NCBI GenBank assembly: GCA_001579985.1
Contig: LRSR01002981.1
Coordinates: 4,392 to 25,741, forward strand
Length of the DNA: 21,350 nt
Direction of reading: 5' to 3'
Source of the DNA: Hypsibius dujardini
Lineage: Eukaryota > Tardigrada > Eutardigrada > Parachela > Hypsibiidae
The notes beneath the pieces are model-generated. The model saw nothing but the letters and a program-made list of their open reading frames with translations, made no database searches and was not told the DNA's origin. The translations under genes and the position numbers were made by a program. Below, in pieces: positions 9,157 through 20,701 of this stretch. Numbering within the stretch: position 1 is the stretch's first letter; every line of letters starts with the position of its first letter.

Positions 9157-10305
9157 TGACTCGTTGTGCGCACTTGTGCTGCCGATGTGGCGCGGATTGG
9201 ACGAGGATTTCAAGGCGGAAAACAGAAGGAATTTCAAAGGGGGAAACAAGGAATTCTCAAGACGTCGCTAAAAGAAATTCCACATTTCCCGACTAAATTG
9301 TTTAAAATTGTTCGATGTTTCTGTTGTGCAGAAATTGGCCGTGCGAAAAAAATCGGGCAATTGCATTACACAAAAGTATGATAATTCACAAATTCCAAAA
9401 CATTTTTTTCCGGAAATTTGAAAATTCGATTTTAGCAATTTGTGCGATGTGCGTCGCGCGTTGCACACTGTGCGTTGTGCGTACACACATACGCAAAGGA
9501 ATGGGCGTTGCGCCGTGCTTGGTGCGCACGGCTCGATTCAACCCGGCCCGACCACGACAACCCATTGAGCCGGCTCCTCACGAGCTGATCAATCTGATCC
9601 CGCCCACTTTCCTCTTCGAAACTGTGACGTCACCAAATTCAGACAAACTGCAAAGAAAGGTCTGAACGGCGTTTGCCTTGCCGCGATATTTTTCAGGACT
9701 CTCAAAAATTACTGTTTCATTCCTTAAAGTTACGCAGTAAGTCAGCCTATCCGCCATTTTGGATTTTTCGCATTGACTACGTACACACACAATCAAATCC
9801 AGTCACCAGTCAGATAGGCATGAGGCAGACACAGACAGACAGAGAGACCTGTCAGTCAACATCTATTTGCTCCGCCTGCCTGGCGCCTGACTGCCTTGCC
9901 TTTCTTTTTCCGTCTGTCTGTCTGACTGACTGCCTCGCAATCGCAAATCGCGCGCGTTCACAAGACACGCAGACACGACACACACACACACACTCAGGCA
10001 GACAGGCAGGCAGCTAGCAGCGGAGTTGGAGTGTGTGTTTGAATTTGAGTCTTTCCTCGAACGAGCGCGTGCTCTGCTGTCTGCACCCTGTGCTGCCCTT
10101 GTCTGTGTCTTGCCTGACCTGGATTTTCGTGCGCGCGCGCCTCAGTCACAGTCAGTCACAGTCAGTCACGTTGCCTGAAAGCCTTACCACAGTCAGTCAG
10201 ACGCGAAAATCTCCTTCACCGCGTGGCAATTGAGCGTCCATTTTCTTTCCTTTCAGGCACGGGAAAAGGTTCCACGTGAAGTAGACCTGCGAAGTCGCGC
10301 CGAAA
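9157..10305. promoter_or_regulatory. Divergent promoter/5'UTR region between KANSL2 and the zinc-finger gene
   Basis: The two genes point away from each other across about 1.15 kb. The region holds a perfect CRE palindrome at 9625-9632, GTGCG-rich sequence near 9440-9510, CAGACA/CAGT and CA-type simple repeats (9825-9995, 10143-10200) and a short GCGCGC run near 10130. A pyrimidine tract ending in TTTCAG at 10252-10256 looks like a 3' splice site, so the plus-strand gene may have a noncoding first exon upstream and a second exon starting at 10257. No coding exon is supported here. Confidence 0.5.
9625..9632. promoter_or_regulatory. CRE-like palindrome TGACGTCA
   Basis: A perfect 8-bp TGACGTCA, the full CREB/ATF consensus, lies in the middle of the divergent intergenic region. 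Occurrence by chance in 21 kb is about one in three, so its position is the main argument. Confidence 0.35.
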
Positions 10306-13300
10306 ATGTCGTCGCTGGATGATAAACGCGACTCAGATATGGAGTCTGAGTCGGAGACCCCGTTGGCGGAGGCGTCGTCTGCGTCACAGCAACCGACCGG
10401 GGAGCTCGTCTATTTGAAGTGCTCGTGCTGCGACCAACTGGTCGAGCATCGCTGCACCTCAGCCGATAAGGCTAAGGTGAGTATTGTGAGTGCCCTCTTT
10501 TTTAGAAAAGGAATAATTCAAATTTATTAATCGCCTCAGCAATGCGCGGTTGATTGATTGGTTGATTGCCTCTTGATTGGTCGACTGATTACCTCTTGAT
10601 TGGTTGATTGATTGGTTGACTGATTGCCTCTTGATTGGTTGATAGGTTGATTGATTGCCTGTTTGTAAATGTTTGATTGATGCATCAACATAGGTTTTCG
10701 TGGTCCATTGATTGATTGGAGGAATACTTCACACCGTTTTACCGCGGCTGCGTTTACTGCTCTGGTGGATTTATTGATGATATGCAGTGTTACAAGTTAT
10801 TTTAAACAGTTTTTAAATTGAAGAAAAATTTTAACGGTTTGAGGGGAGGTGGTTTTTATAACATTTTGATTTATTAATGAAGTCGTTTGATTGATTGACG
10901 GTTAGTCATTGATTGGCTGCAACAAGTGTGGGCTTCGTAGGACCTGCGCCTACGCCATAAAGCTGACGAAGCTATGACCTACGCGCTTTGAATGCACTGA
11001 CGTATTTTTGGCTCTAACTTGGACCAACCGCACGGCCGTTCTTTTGCTAGCATGTGAAAATGGCTGTAATCCCGACAAGCCAGATTCAGTTTTTGACGGT
11101 AGTCTCTAGATTTTTATCATTTCGGAAAAGCTACTGACCGCTAAAAATTCCTAATATTTAGCGGTTTTGGTTTTATTTTTCTAGAAAAACTTGTCCCAAG
11201 GAGATTTCGGTCGCAACAAATTTGGGCTTTGGTCTCAAACTCAGAGCAGTCTTTGCTTGCTTGATTGATTGCATGATAAATTGATCGCTTGATTGCCTGC
11301 TTGATTGATTGCTTGATTGATTGACTGATTGCTTGATTGCCTGCTTGATTGATCGATTGATTGCTTGATTGATTGATTGCTTGATTGATGACGCGCCTAG
11401 TGTAGTTTAGACAGCCGACCACATTTGTGTTTTTGTTTTCCAGACCGGAGAGGAAGCTTTGGCGTCGATGCCGGTGAAGCAGACGACTCCGCGGAAGCGG
11501 ACCCGCGCTCGCCGCGGCACTGGCAAGGGCTTCACCGGTCAGAAGCGCCGAAAGACCCACCAGTCGCCGTCGATGTCCATGCCGATGACGGCGCTCCCGT
11601 CGCATCACCGTCAGAATGAGTCTGCGGTCGCGACGACCTCGGATGACCACAGTCACATCGGCAGTTTCCTCGGCGGGGACGGCACTGTCGAGTCCAACGG
11701 CGCCAGCGCGACCAAACGCACCCGTGCGCCGCGCATCGCCAAGACCGCCGAAGACTACTGGAAGCAGATCGGCTCGGAGGACTTGGAGGTCACCGAGGAC
11801 GGGCTGGACATTTTCTGTGGCAAGTGCCAGCGTCCGCTCTCCAAGGTCTCCATGGGACAGCGCATTCGTGTGGACAATTTGCGAACACATCTGGCTTCAC
11901 AGTCCCATCGACGAGTAAAGATCTGTCTGTCTGAACGTTAACTTGTCTGTCTGAATGTTTCTTTGACTGCTCAAAATCAAAATCTTGTCTGTCCGAACAT
12001 CTATGTACAACCTGATCTGTCTGTCTGAATGTCTCTTTGTCTGTTCGAACATCTGTGTACAGCCTGATCTGTCTGTCTGAATGCTAATTTGTCTGTCTGA
12101 ATGTCTCTTTGACTGCTCAAAATCCCATCTTGTCTGTCCCAACATCTGCGTATAGTTTGGTCTGTCTGTCTGAATGTCTCTTTGTCTGTCCGAACATCTG
12201 TGTACAGCCTGATCTGTTTGTTTGAATGCTAACTTGTCTGTCTGAATGTCTCTTTGACTGCTCAAAATCCCATCTTGTCTGTCCCAACATTTGCGTATAG
12301 TTTGGTCTGTCTGTCTGTCTGTTAACTTTTCTGTCGGAATGTCTATTTGCCTGCTCGATTTCCCGTCTTCTTGTCTGCTGGCCACCTTGTAGACCTTTGT
12401 TTCTCTGAATGTTGACTTGTCTGTTAGAACGGAATGAATGTCTACAATCCTGTCTGACTGTTTGCTTGCCTGTCTGTCTGATTGTCTGTCCATGACTTGT
12501 TTAACTGCTTTGTCGCGCGACTGTTGATGCCTCTTTTTTTGATTTTGTTGCACCGATTTTAATTGCACGTGAAATCTCTCTTTAGGGTCCGCAGGAGCCG
12601 GAAGAAAAGCTATCAGAGATCAAGATCGAACGCTCCGATGGAGACGGTAAGATGTTCTCCCCTGTGCCTGTTGGTTACTCGCTTCGGTCTACGTTGGCGA
12701 TTCCGTCGTGTGTGTCTGTGTCTGTGTCTGTGTCTGCCTTTGAGATGTTGTTTCGGCCTGGCCGACCTTGAGTGCCTGTCACAGGGACATTGTCTCGTTC
12801 CGTGGCGTTGTTGTTTGTCTTTCCTGTCGGACCGGTTAACCTCTTGCGTTGTCTGTCCCTATAGCTTGCAACACCGTTTGAACTGTTTTTTTTTGTGATT
12901 TTCTCAGACGAGGAGGAGGAGGAGTTGGACGTGCCGCCGCTCGACACCTCGGTCGAGGAGCTGCTGGAGACGCCACCTGAGGACGTCGCGGAGACCGCGG
13001 CCGCCGTGGACGACGTGGACGCCGTGGACGGAACGGTCACCAAGAGCGGCCGCAAGAAGAAGTCACTGGGCATGGCGAACGGCGGGGCGAAGGTGACCAA
13101 GACCGCCATCGATTACATTGAGCAGTTTCAGTGCCCGGAGCTGGAGCTGGCCACAGATAACATCAACATCTACTGCCTGGCCTGCGACCGCGCCATCACC
13201 AAGGTGGACCAGGGCCAGCGGATCCGCGTGGACAACATCACCTCGCACATCCGCTCGAGCCAGCACAAGAAGCTGGCGGAGAAGCGCAACTCTGACTTGT

Positions 13301-14143
13301 GGGGCAACGGGGAGGAAGGAAACAACGGAAACGACCGCGGCTCGGTGTCCGGGTCCGCGGGTGGGGGACGTCGGTCCGGATCGCGAGGCGATGCGGAGGA
13401 CGACGACGAGGACGCGCTGGACACGAGCCACGCCTCGAGCAAAGGACACAAGCGAAGCGTCAAGTTTGCTGGCCACGACGGCGGCTCCGAGGATGAGCGC
13501 GTCGAACTGAACGGTGGGTTGGTGGAGTCGGCTCGTCGCAAGGCGGGCGGCAGCGGTGGTGGTGGTGGGAGTAACATCAGCAGCATTGAGAAGGCCACTG
13601 GACTGCTGCCTAGTGAGTTGTATGATGAGACGCAGATGCGGGGATGAAGGTTCATACAACGTCAGGCAGACAGACAGACGGCTTAGAGACAACTTCAGGC
13701 AGGCAGGCAGACGGTTTAGAGGCAAGCAGGCAAGATGGCAGTCAACTTGGATGAGTGAGGCATCTTTAGGGTCCAGTTCAGACAACTTCAGGCAGACAGA
13801 CGGACGGCTTAGAGACAACTTCAGGCAGGCAGGCAGGCAGGCAGGCAGACGGTTTAGAGGCAAGCAGGCAAGATGGCAGTCAACTTGGATGAGTGAGGCA
13901 TTTTTAGGGTCCAGGTGCAATGTCCTCGCTTGGAAAAGATGTCTGAGGTGTTGTTTCTTGCCTTTCTTTCAGGTTCCTCCAGCGCAGCAGACAATGGTTC
14001 TGCTGAAGATGGCGGAAAACGCAGCAAGCGAAAGGTACGCGTAGATTTGCAGTTACCGATCTAATTAAAAGGTTATATACCTTTCCACTTGGTTATTATA
14101 GTCACGAGTGCCCCAGTCGCTTCCGTCGGCTGCCATCTCCTAA
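10306..14143 (+). CDS. Nuclear-type protein with two tandem CGGBP1/BED-like C2H2 zinc fingers
   Basis: Exons: 10306-10476, 11444-11914, 12586-12646, 12908-13612, 13973-14034, 14102-14143 (TAA at 14141-14143). Together they give 1512 nt and 503 residues, in frame at every GT..AG junction. Two fingers have identical spacing, C-x2-C-x20-H-x5-H: C182/C185/H206/H212 and C324/C327/H348/H354. Both carry GQRIRVDN before the first histidine and a KTAxDY motif about 35 residues before the first finger cysteine. This resembles the single BED-like finger of vertebrate CGGBP1, a CGG-repeat DNA-binding protein derived from a hAT transposase. Exon 1 has a third CxxC (C39/C42) with no matching histidines. 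The rest is low complexity: basic patches (PRKRTRARR, GRKKK), an acidic run at 235-242 and Gly/Ser-rich stretches. DNA binding in the nucleus is likely; the biological role is unknown. A related hAT-derived host gene is the main alternative. Confidence 0.83.
10543..10690. repeat. TTGATTGG/TTGCCTC repeat in zinc-finger gene intron 1
   Basis: Degenerate GATTGATTGGTTGATTGCCT units, beginning about 65 nt after the exon 1 donor. Confidence 0.8.
11250..11395. repeat. TTGATTGCTTGATTGA repeat near the exon 2 acceptor
   Basis: Imperfect GATTGATTGCTT units, ending about 48 nt before the acceptor at 11442-11443. Confidence 0.85.
11923..12500. repeat. Higher-order CTGT repeat filling zinc-finger gene intron 2
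   Basis: Units combine CTGTCTGTCTGAATGTCTCT, TTGACTGCTCAAAATC and TTGTCTGTCC(G/C)AACAT blocks. The array begins 7 nt after the donor. A minus-strand frame of 223 codons across it is a repeat artefact. Confidence 0.9.
13663..13914. repeat. Tandem duplication of a 114-126 bp block in zinc-finger gene intron 4
   Basis: Copies at 13663-13776 and 13789-13914 are almost identical, including ACGGTTTAGAGGCAAGCAGG and ATGGCAGTCAACTTGGATGA. They differ in the number of CAGG units. Confidence 0.9.
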
Positions 14144-14811
14144 GCAGACGGGAAGCTGGACCGGCTCGGCGGACAGCGGATCCTATCACCTCTCGGGAGG
14201 ACCTTTCTTCTTAATACGGCTTAATACACAGACACACCCTCGATCCTTTTCCTTGTCTTAGGTCAACCTCTCTTTCTCTCGTCTCCTTTTTTCCTTTCAC
14301 TTGAAGTTCATTCGACCGCATGGTCTTGTTTTCTGTCTATTCCCTCTCCTATGTCTATATAGGCGTGTCTCTTGTTACGAACCACACGAGGTCGGGCGAG
14401 TGGGCGTGTGGGCGGCGAGGTCCGTGGAGTTCTTTTTGTTGATTTATAAATTTGGAAAACAAACCGCCTCTACTTGTCCAGGGCGTTTTTGCATGGACCG
14501 TTTATCTTTCCTCCGTGTAAAAATTCTTCTCGTATCCTTGTCCTCTGGAATAGCAGATATAAGCTTCCTCTGGGGGAGGGGGGGTTATTCTTTTTTTATG
14601 CCGCTGCCCTGGAACTGGATCAAGAAACCTGAATTATTGGCTCTTTTGATGCGAATTCAGTCAAAGCGCGAAACGTGAAACTGAAGGAACAAACCGAACA
14701 CCTGGGATGAACGTGTAGGGAACCGACGATCTCAAGTCAAGTAGGATGGAACGAACCGAACACCCGGTTCGGTTCGGGGCTGAACATTTCTTGACCATCT
14801 TAAGTGACACA

Positions 14812-14981
14812 CACTCAGTACAGCACACGAGTACAGCACACTTAGTACAGCACACGAGTACAGCACACGAGTACAGTACACGAGTACAGCACACTCAGTA
14901 CAGCACACGAGTACAGTACACGAGTACAGCACACTCAGTACAGCACATGAGTACAGCACATGAGTACAGCACACGAGCACA
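14812..14981. repeat. 13-14 bp minisatellite AGTACAGCACACG
   Basis: About 12 units with variants (CACTC, CACTT, CATG, GTACACG). It runs directly into the left arm of the inverted repeat at 14982. Confidence 0.93.
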
Positions 14982-15325
14982 GTATGAGGTAAGGGCCCTG
15001 GAATGGGCCACTTGACTTTCCCGTACCCTGGAATGAGCCACCCTGGAATCAGAACTTCCACACAGATTTCGGTTATAATCAAGATCCCAAACGACAGAGA
15101 ACAATCGATGACCCGATGGAACACATTTCAGATAGGAAAAAAAGTTGTGGGAACATGTTTCAAAAACGAAATGATTGGACCGTTGGAAAAAGCTCACTAT
15201 AGAGGACGCTGACTATCCAGTGATTGATCGTTTTCGATTAATTTGCGACAGAGCGCCCCCTGCCGCCCGGTGCATTCCAGGGTACGGAAGTTCAAGTGGC
15301 CCATTCCAGGGCCCTTCCCTCATAC
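14982..15325. mobile_element. Inverted-repeat (MITE/foldback-like) element with about 53-bp ends
   Basis: Left arm 14982-15035 and right arm 15273-15325 are near-perfect reverse complements (core GGGCCCTGGAATGGGCCACT). They enclose about 237 bp without a coding frame I can support. An arm fragment recurs at 2377-2405. Calling it mobile is inference; I did not identify a target-site duplication. Confidence 0.65.
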
Positions 15326-15637
15326 ATGTCTCGCACTGTTGTTTCTGTCACAATATGAACGATCTCCATTAGTTGCATACTGTAATCTAGTTCTTAAACG
15401 CGCTATTTTTGCGGCTTTTTAGCACAGGTTGAACACAAAACAGCCCTGCGTATTTTTTATTTCCCGTCACACGGCATTTCGCGCCATTCCTTTGGACTTT
15501 AGCGGACTCCAGCCTTCGGTGCCAGTTTTGCGAATATTTTTAATCGGACTCTCGGAATCCTCTCCAGAGTCCAGCGGAACCAACAGCTCGCACGGAAATG
15601 TCCGAGTGATTGTGAATTTCCAAGACCTCTCGGCGCG

Positions 15638-17899
15638 ATGAAGCGTCTGCGGAAGCTGCAGGACAGCCTCCCGACGGAGGACTTCACACCGCGCGATTAC
15701 CAGGTAGAATGAGGGAATAAATCTTAAGATGCCATACGAGCTTTCAATTGATTGGTTGATTGAAACGAAAGTCCTGGTAAAATTGCGTGACTGGATTAAT
15801 CAGTTGATTGATGGATTGCGAATTGTGTCTTTCGGGCTTTTAATTGATTGGTTGATTGAAACGAAAGTCCTGGTAAAACTGCGTCATTGGATTGATCAGT
15901 TGATTGATGGATTGCGAATTGTGTCTTTCGGGCTTTCAATTGATTGGTTGATTGAAACGAAAGTCTTGGTAAAACTGCGTCATTGGATTATCTGGTTGAT
16001 TGATGGATTGCAAATTGAGTCATTGACTGACCACAGTTTCGTTAGTATTGCTGAAACTAATTTAAAATAGTGATTCGAAATACGCCCGAATATGTTTTTT
16101 ATTTGTATTTAAATGATTTTTAATTGAATTTAAAATCAGAATTTGCTTGCATACTGATGTTGAATTTAGTTTTGATTCAAAATCTTTATTTAAATATTGC
16201 TGCAAAATCAGCTGATCGGTTGATTGATTGATTGAGCGATTAATTGATTGAGCGATTGATTGATGGAGCGATTGATTGATTGATCGAGCGATTGATTGAT
16301 TGATTAAGCGATTGATTGATTGAGCGATTGATTGATTGATGGAGCGATTGATTGATTGATCGAATTAACTCTTGTTGTTTCGTTTCAGTTGGATCTCCTC
16401 GAAAATGCCCGGCAGGAAAACACCGTCGCCGTACTTGGCTCAGGTGAATGCTCCCACGTACTTGCACATGGAGACATGATGTAGAATTTGATTTTTGAAC
16501 AGACGGCGGAAAATCCTTCCTGGCATTGAGTCTGCTGAGAGAGCTCACACACGATGTTCGCGTGTATTCCAAGATTCCCGGCGCGAAAAAAGTCGCTTTC
16601 ATCACGGTGGAAACCGGTAAAATTGAAGGGATTGTTTATCTAACCCATTTAAATTATATTTAAATTATAACAAATTATAATAAATTATATTAAATTATTT
16701 TAAATTATTTTAAATTATAATAAGTTATATTAAATTATATTAAATTATTTTAAATTATTTTAAATTATTTTAAATTATATTGTATTATATTGTATTATAT
16801 TTAATGATTTTGAATTTTTTTTAATTAAATTTAAATTGAACATAAAAAATTAAGTTACATTTAAATTAATTTTACTTTAAAGAAAGGCTGATTTAATGGA
16901 TTTCGATGTCGTAGACGATGCCGCGGACAATTATGTCCGCGCCGTAGACGATCACACTGACTTCTCCGCGGTCCGTCTGACCGATGGTGCGACTTCCGAA
17001 ACTTTGACCGGTTTCGACGTGGTGGTGGCTTCACATGAGAACTTCGTCAACCTCATGACAGCGCGCCGTTTTGGTGAGTGGATCACACAGTTGTTGGCTG
17101 GGTTGATTGATTGATCAACGAAAATGAATTACGTTTTAATTCAAAGTAAATCCCTTTTTATTTTGATCCAAAATCGATTTTGCATGGCTCAAACTTAGAC
17201 CACCGTAGTGGCTCAAACTCAGACCACCCTGATGGCTCGAACTCAGACCACCCTGATGGCTCAAACTTAGACCACCTTGATGACTCGAACTCAGACCACC
17301 CTGATGGCTCGAACTCAGACCACCCTGGTGGCTCGAACTCAGACCACCCTGATGGCTCGAACTCAGACCACCTTGATGGCTCGAACTCAGACCACCCAAC
17401 ATTTTGGCCATGTGTGTAATAACTTACTGCAGTGTTTGATTTACACGACAAGTTGGTGGATATTTCGGTGACGTTTTAGACCCGGACCAGATCAGCGTCA
17501 TCGCCATCGATGAATGCACCGCAGCCGTCGCGAAGTATCCCTACGGCCAGCTCTTCCACTCTGTTTTCGCCGGCTTCCGCAACGGCACCGTGGAATCTCT
17601 CGCCAAACCTCGCATTCTTGCCTTGACGTCCTCCCTCCTCACCAAAGACGTGGTCAGCGATCCGGCTACTCTCGAGAAAGTCATCGCGCAGCTTGAAGAG
17701 GTTTTTCGGGGCAGTCTTCGGACGTCGGTCAGTTTGGTGTCGATCGATCGTTTCGGCTACCCGAAAGCTGTGCGTCTGGTCCCATACAGTGTAAGCGGGA
17801 GGATTAAGACGTTGTTTTGCGTGAGACAGGCAGACAGACAGACAGACAGACAGACAGACGGACAAGCAGACAGACAGGCAGGCAGACAGACAGGCAGGC

Positions 17900-17934
<35 letters not shown>

Positions 17935-19957
17935 TAGACAGACATGTCTCAGAGGATATTCCTCTTATTGTTTTAGCTCGCCGTGAAAGATCAGCATAGA
18001 GAAGGCACCGATTTGGTGAAGGCGAAGTTGGAAGAGCTCCTCGAGTTTGTGCGGGTCTGCATGCACGTGGCAGCCAAGAAGAATGTCGAGAAGTCCGACT
18101 GCCTCCTTCACACGAATGCTTTTAACATTTTCGAAGTCGCCGCGGCCGAAACGTTGGAGTGCCTAAGAGTGCTCGGTTTGTGGCCGACTTATCGGGTAAT
18201 GAGAAGCCGTGATTTCTCGTTAAAAGTTTTTACATTGGACGAAAATTAGACCTTGCTTCAACGCTTCTTTCCCATTCCCCCACTCGTAGTTGATCAACAT
18301 CATCACGCGCGACTTCCGAAACACTTACCTGAAGAATCTTCTGGAGCAACGTATTGCACGAGTCCTCCTCGCGGTGTGCTGCCGCTTCCAAGAGATCGGC
18401 ATCGCACTGGAGAAGCTCTACGGCTTCGGGAAGATGGCCAAGGGAGACGAACGCATTTTACACTTCGTCTCAGAGAAACTAAGGCTCATTGTGGCCATGA
18501 TGGACACATACAACCCGCAAAATCCCGACAACCAAAAAGGCTTGTTCCACTTGTGAATCAGAATTCCCAATTGAAGTCAGTCATTGTCTAGGAAGTGATT
18601 GTCTGGGATTGTCAGTCATTGTCTAGGAAGTGATTGTCTGGGATTGTCTGGGAGGTGATTGTCTGGGATTGTTTGGGAACTGATTGTCTGGGATTGTCTG
18701 GGAAGTGATTGTCTGGGATTGTCTAGGAAGTGATTGTCTGGGATTGTCTGGGAACTGGTTTCTCTCTTTGCAGCATACATTCCCGTGCAGTACTTCAGCA
18801 TGATCATCAACGTCGGCAAGCCTTACCTCGCGTGGGCGGTGAACCGTTTTCTGCGGGATTTGAAGTCGTCCTCAGATAGGAAGTGCAGCTACGGCTTCGT
18901 CACCAGCTCCTACTGTCTGGGCTCCTTCAACAGGGCTACGGTTGCCGGTAGTTCAACATTAGTTCGCAACCGTGTGGTTTGAAAACTTCAAAAATGCATG
19001 CTCTCTCCTGGCTTCTTTAGATTCAATGTCACCGACGGATGCCTGCTTCTTTGGGATGCCGTTTAAGGTGCAGGAAGAGATCCTCCGCCGTTTTCGGAAT
19101 CGCGATTTCAACGTCCTGGTCTCTACGTGTACGAATGATATCAGTTTGGACGTCCCGCAGTGCACCTTTTCCATTCAGTAAGTTGTAGTAGGACAAGCAT
19201 TCCATTTTCATGTTTGCCGTCTGTCTGTCTGTCCATCTGTCTGTTTGTCTGTCTGTCTGCCTGTCTGCCCATCTGTCTGTCTATCTGTTTGTTTGTCTGT
19301 CTGTCTGTCTGTCTGTCTGCCTGTCTGTCTGTCTGCCTTCATCCAATCGATTAATGCCGGTTGTTTGCATTTTACTCAATCAAGGCATTTGACATTGCTA
19401 GGTTCGACCCTGTCCAGGACTACCTAACGTACGTGCACGCTCGACATCGAACCAAAAGCAAGTACGGCACTTTATGCATCATGGTGCTGAGAGAGGAGGA
19501 AGAAGCTTACCGCCGAGAACATTTTGCCAAGTTCCTGGAAATTGATTCGGTATTTCTCTCGTGCATGCGGACCGTGGCCACAATTGGTGGCCCTACTTTG
19601 TCTGACAGCGATCTTTATTCCAATGTTTTTTATTGGGTTTGCCAGATTGTCTTGTCTCGATGCCCCGATCATATCGTTCGAAACGCTGGTCATGCCGAGA
19701 GCACCGACTTTGCGGCTGAGCCTCTGAAGTCCGTGACAACTGGGGTGCAAATTATGATGAGTCAGGCTATTGGGGTCATCAATAGGTAATGTCTGTTTGT
19801 CTGTCTGACTGTCTGTCTGCCTGACTGTCTGTCTGACTGTCTGTCTGACTGTCTGTCTGCCTGACTGTCCGTCTGTCTGCCTGCTTGTCTGTTTGCCTGC
19901 CTGCCTGTCTGTCTGTCTATCTGCCTGTCTGCTTGCCTGTCTGCTTGCCTGTCTGTT

Positions 19958-19990
<33 letters not shown>

Positions 19991-20661
19991 TCCTATTGGT
20001 TTGTCTGTCTTTGTGTCCGTCCGTCCGTCGGAGTGTTATTGTGCTTTGCCGTTATGATTGACTGCATACATTCAAGTCCGTTATAGAGTTCGCCGGATGT
20101 TGTTTCAGGTATTGCTCAAATCTTCCCAGTGACGCCTTCGCCAACCTCACTCCGTTGGCATATCTCATCCCCTCGACCGATGAAATTCCTGCTTTTCGTT
20201 GTAAACTGACCCTACCCATAAACGCGCCAATGAAGCACGCAATAACAGTGAGCGGCACCTTGTGCTTTTGTGGCCTCGAGTTGGCTTCAATTTGGCGTTA
20301 TGTTTTGTACAGGGATCCTTCATGCCCAATCAGAAAATGGCAAAACAATCGGCGGCTCTGGAGGCTTGTAAAGAGCTATACCGACTAGGAGAACTGGATG
20401 AGTCACTGGCACCGGTCAGTAAAGACACCTGGAAGGGCGAGATTGCTCAACTTATCTCAATTGAGCCACCGGAAGTGATCCCGGAGGGTGCACCCAAACC
20501 GGGGACGACGAAAAGAAGGCAGTACTATACAAAGAAGGTTAACCCATGATAATATTTGGCAGTCTTTAAGCTCTTCTGAAGTTGCGTCTGTCTGTCTGTC
20601 TGTTTGTCTGTCTACCTGCCTGTCTAGCTGCCTGCCTGCCTGTCTGTTTGTTTGCCTGCTA

Positions 20662-20701
<40 letters not shown>

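Larger units (their letters stand above)
14144..15637. other. Spacer: 3'UTR of zinc-finger gene, repeats, Dicer 5' flank
   Basis: No coding exon is supported. The first few hundred bases are probably 3'UTR; I did not find AATAAA there. Further on are a 13-bp minisatellite (14812-14981), an inverted-repeat element (14982-15325), and the Dicer 5'UTR/promoter just before 15638. Confidence 0.5.

Noticed and set aside
11897-12568. 223-codon minus-strand open frame rich in DRQ/TDRQ
   Set aside because: It is the reverse reading of the CTGT higher-order array in an intron; composition is set by the repeat and there is no domain.
13063-13920. 285-codon minus-strand open frame
   Set aside because: It is antisense to GC-rich exon 4 of the zinc-finger gene and then runs through a tandem repeat. 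The plus strand has the zinc fingers and splice sites.
14301-14678. 125-codon plus-strand frame with a hydrophobic start
   Set aside because: It begins at TTG rather than ATG, lies in the probable 3'UTR of the zinc-finger gene, and resembles nothing I know.
15729-16070. 113-codon frame with three 32-residue repeats (IDWLIETKVLVKL)
   Set aside because: It lies in Dicer intron 1 and is open only because the repeat is 96 bp long.
17136-17451. Open frames with SSSHQGGL or WSEFEPS repeats
   Set aside because: They are artefacts of the 24-bp minisatellite, whose period is a multiple of 3.
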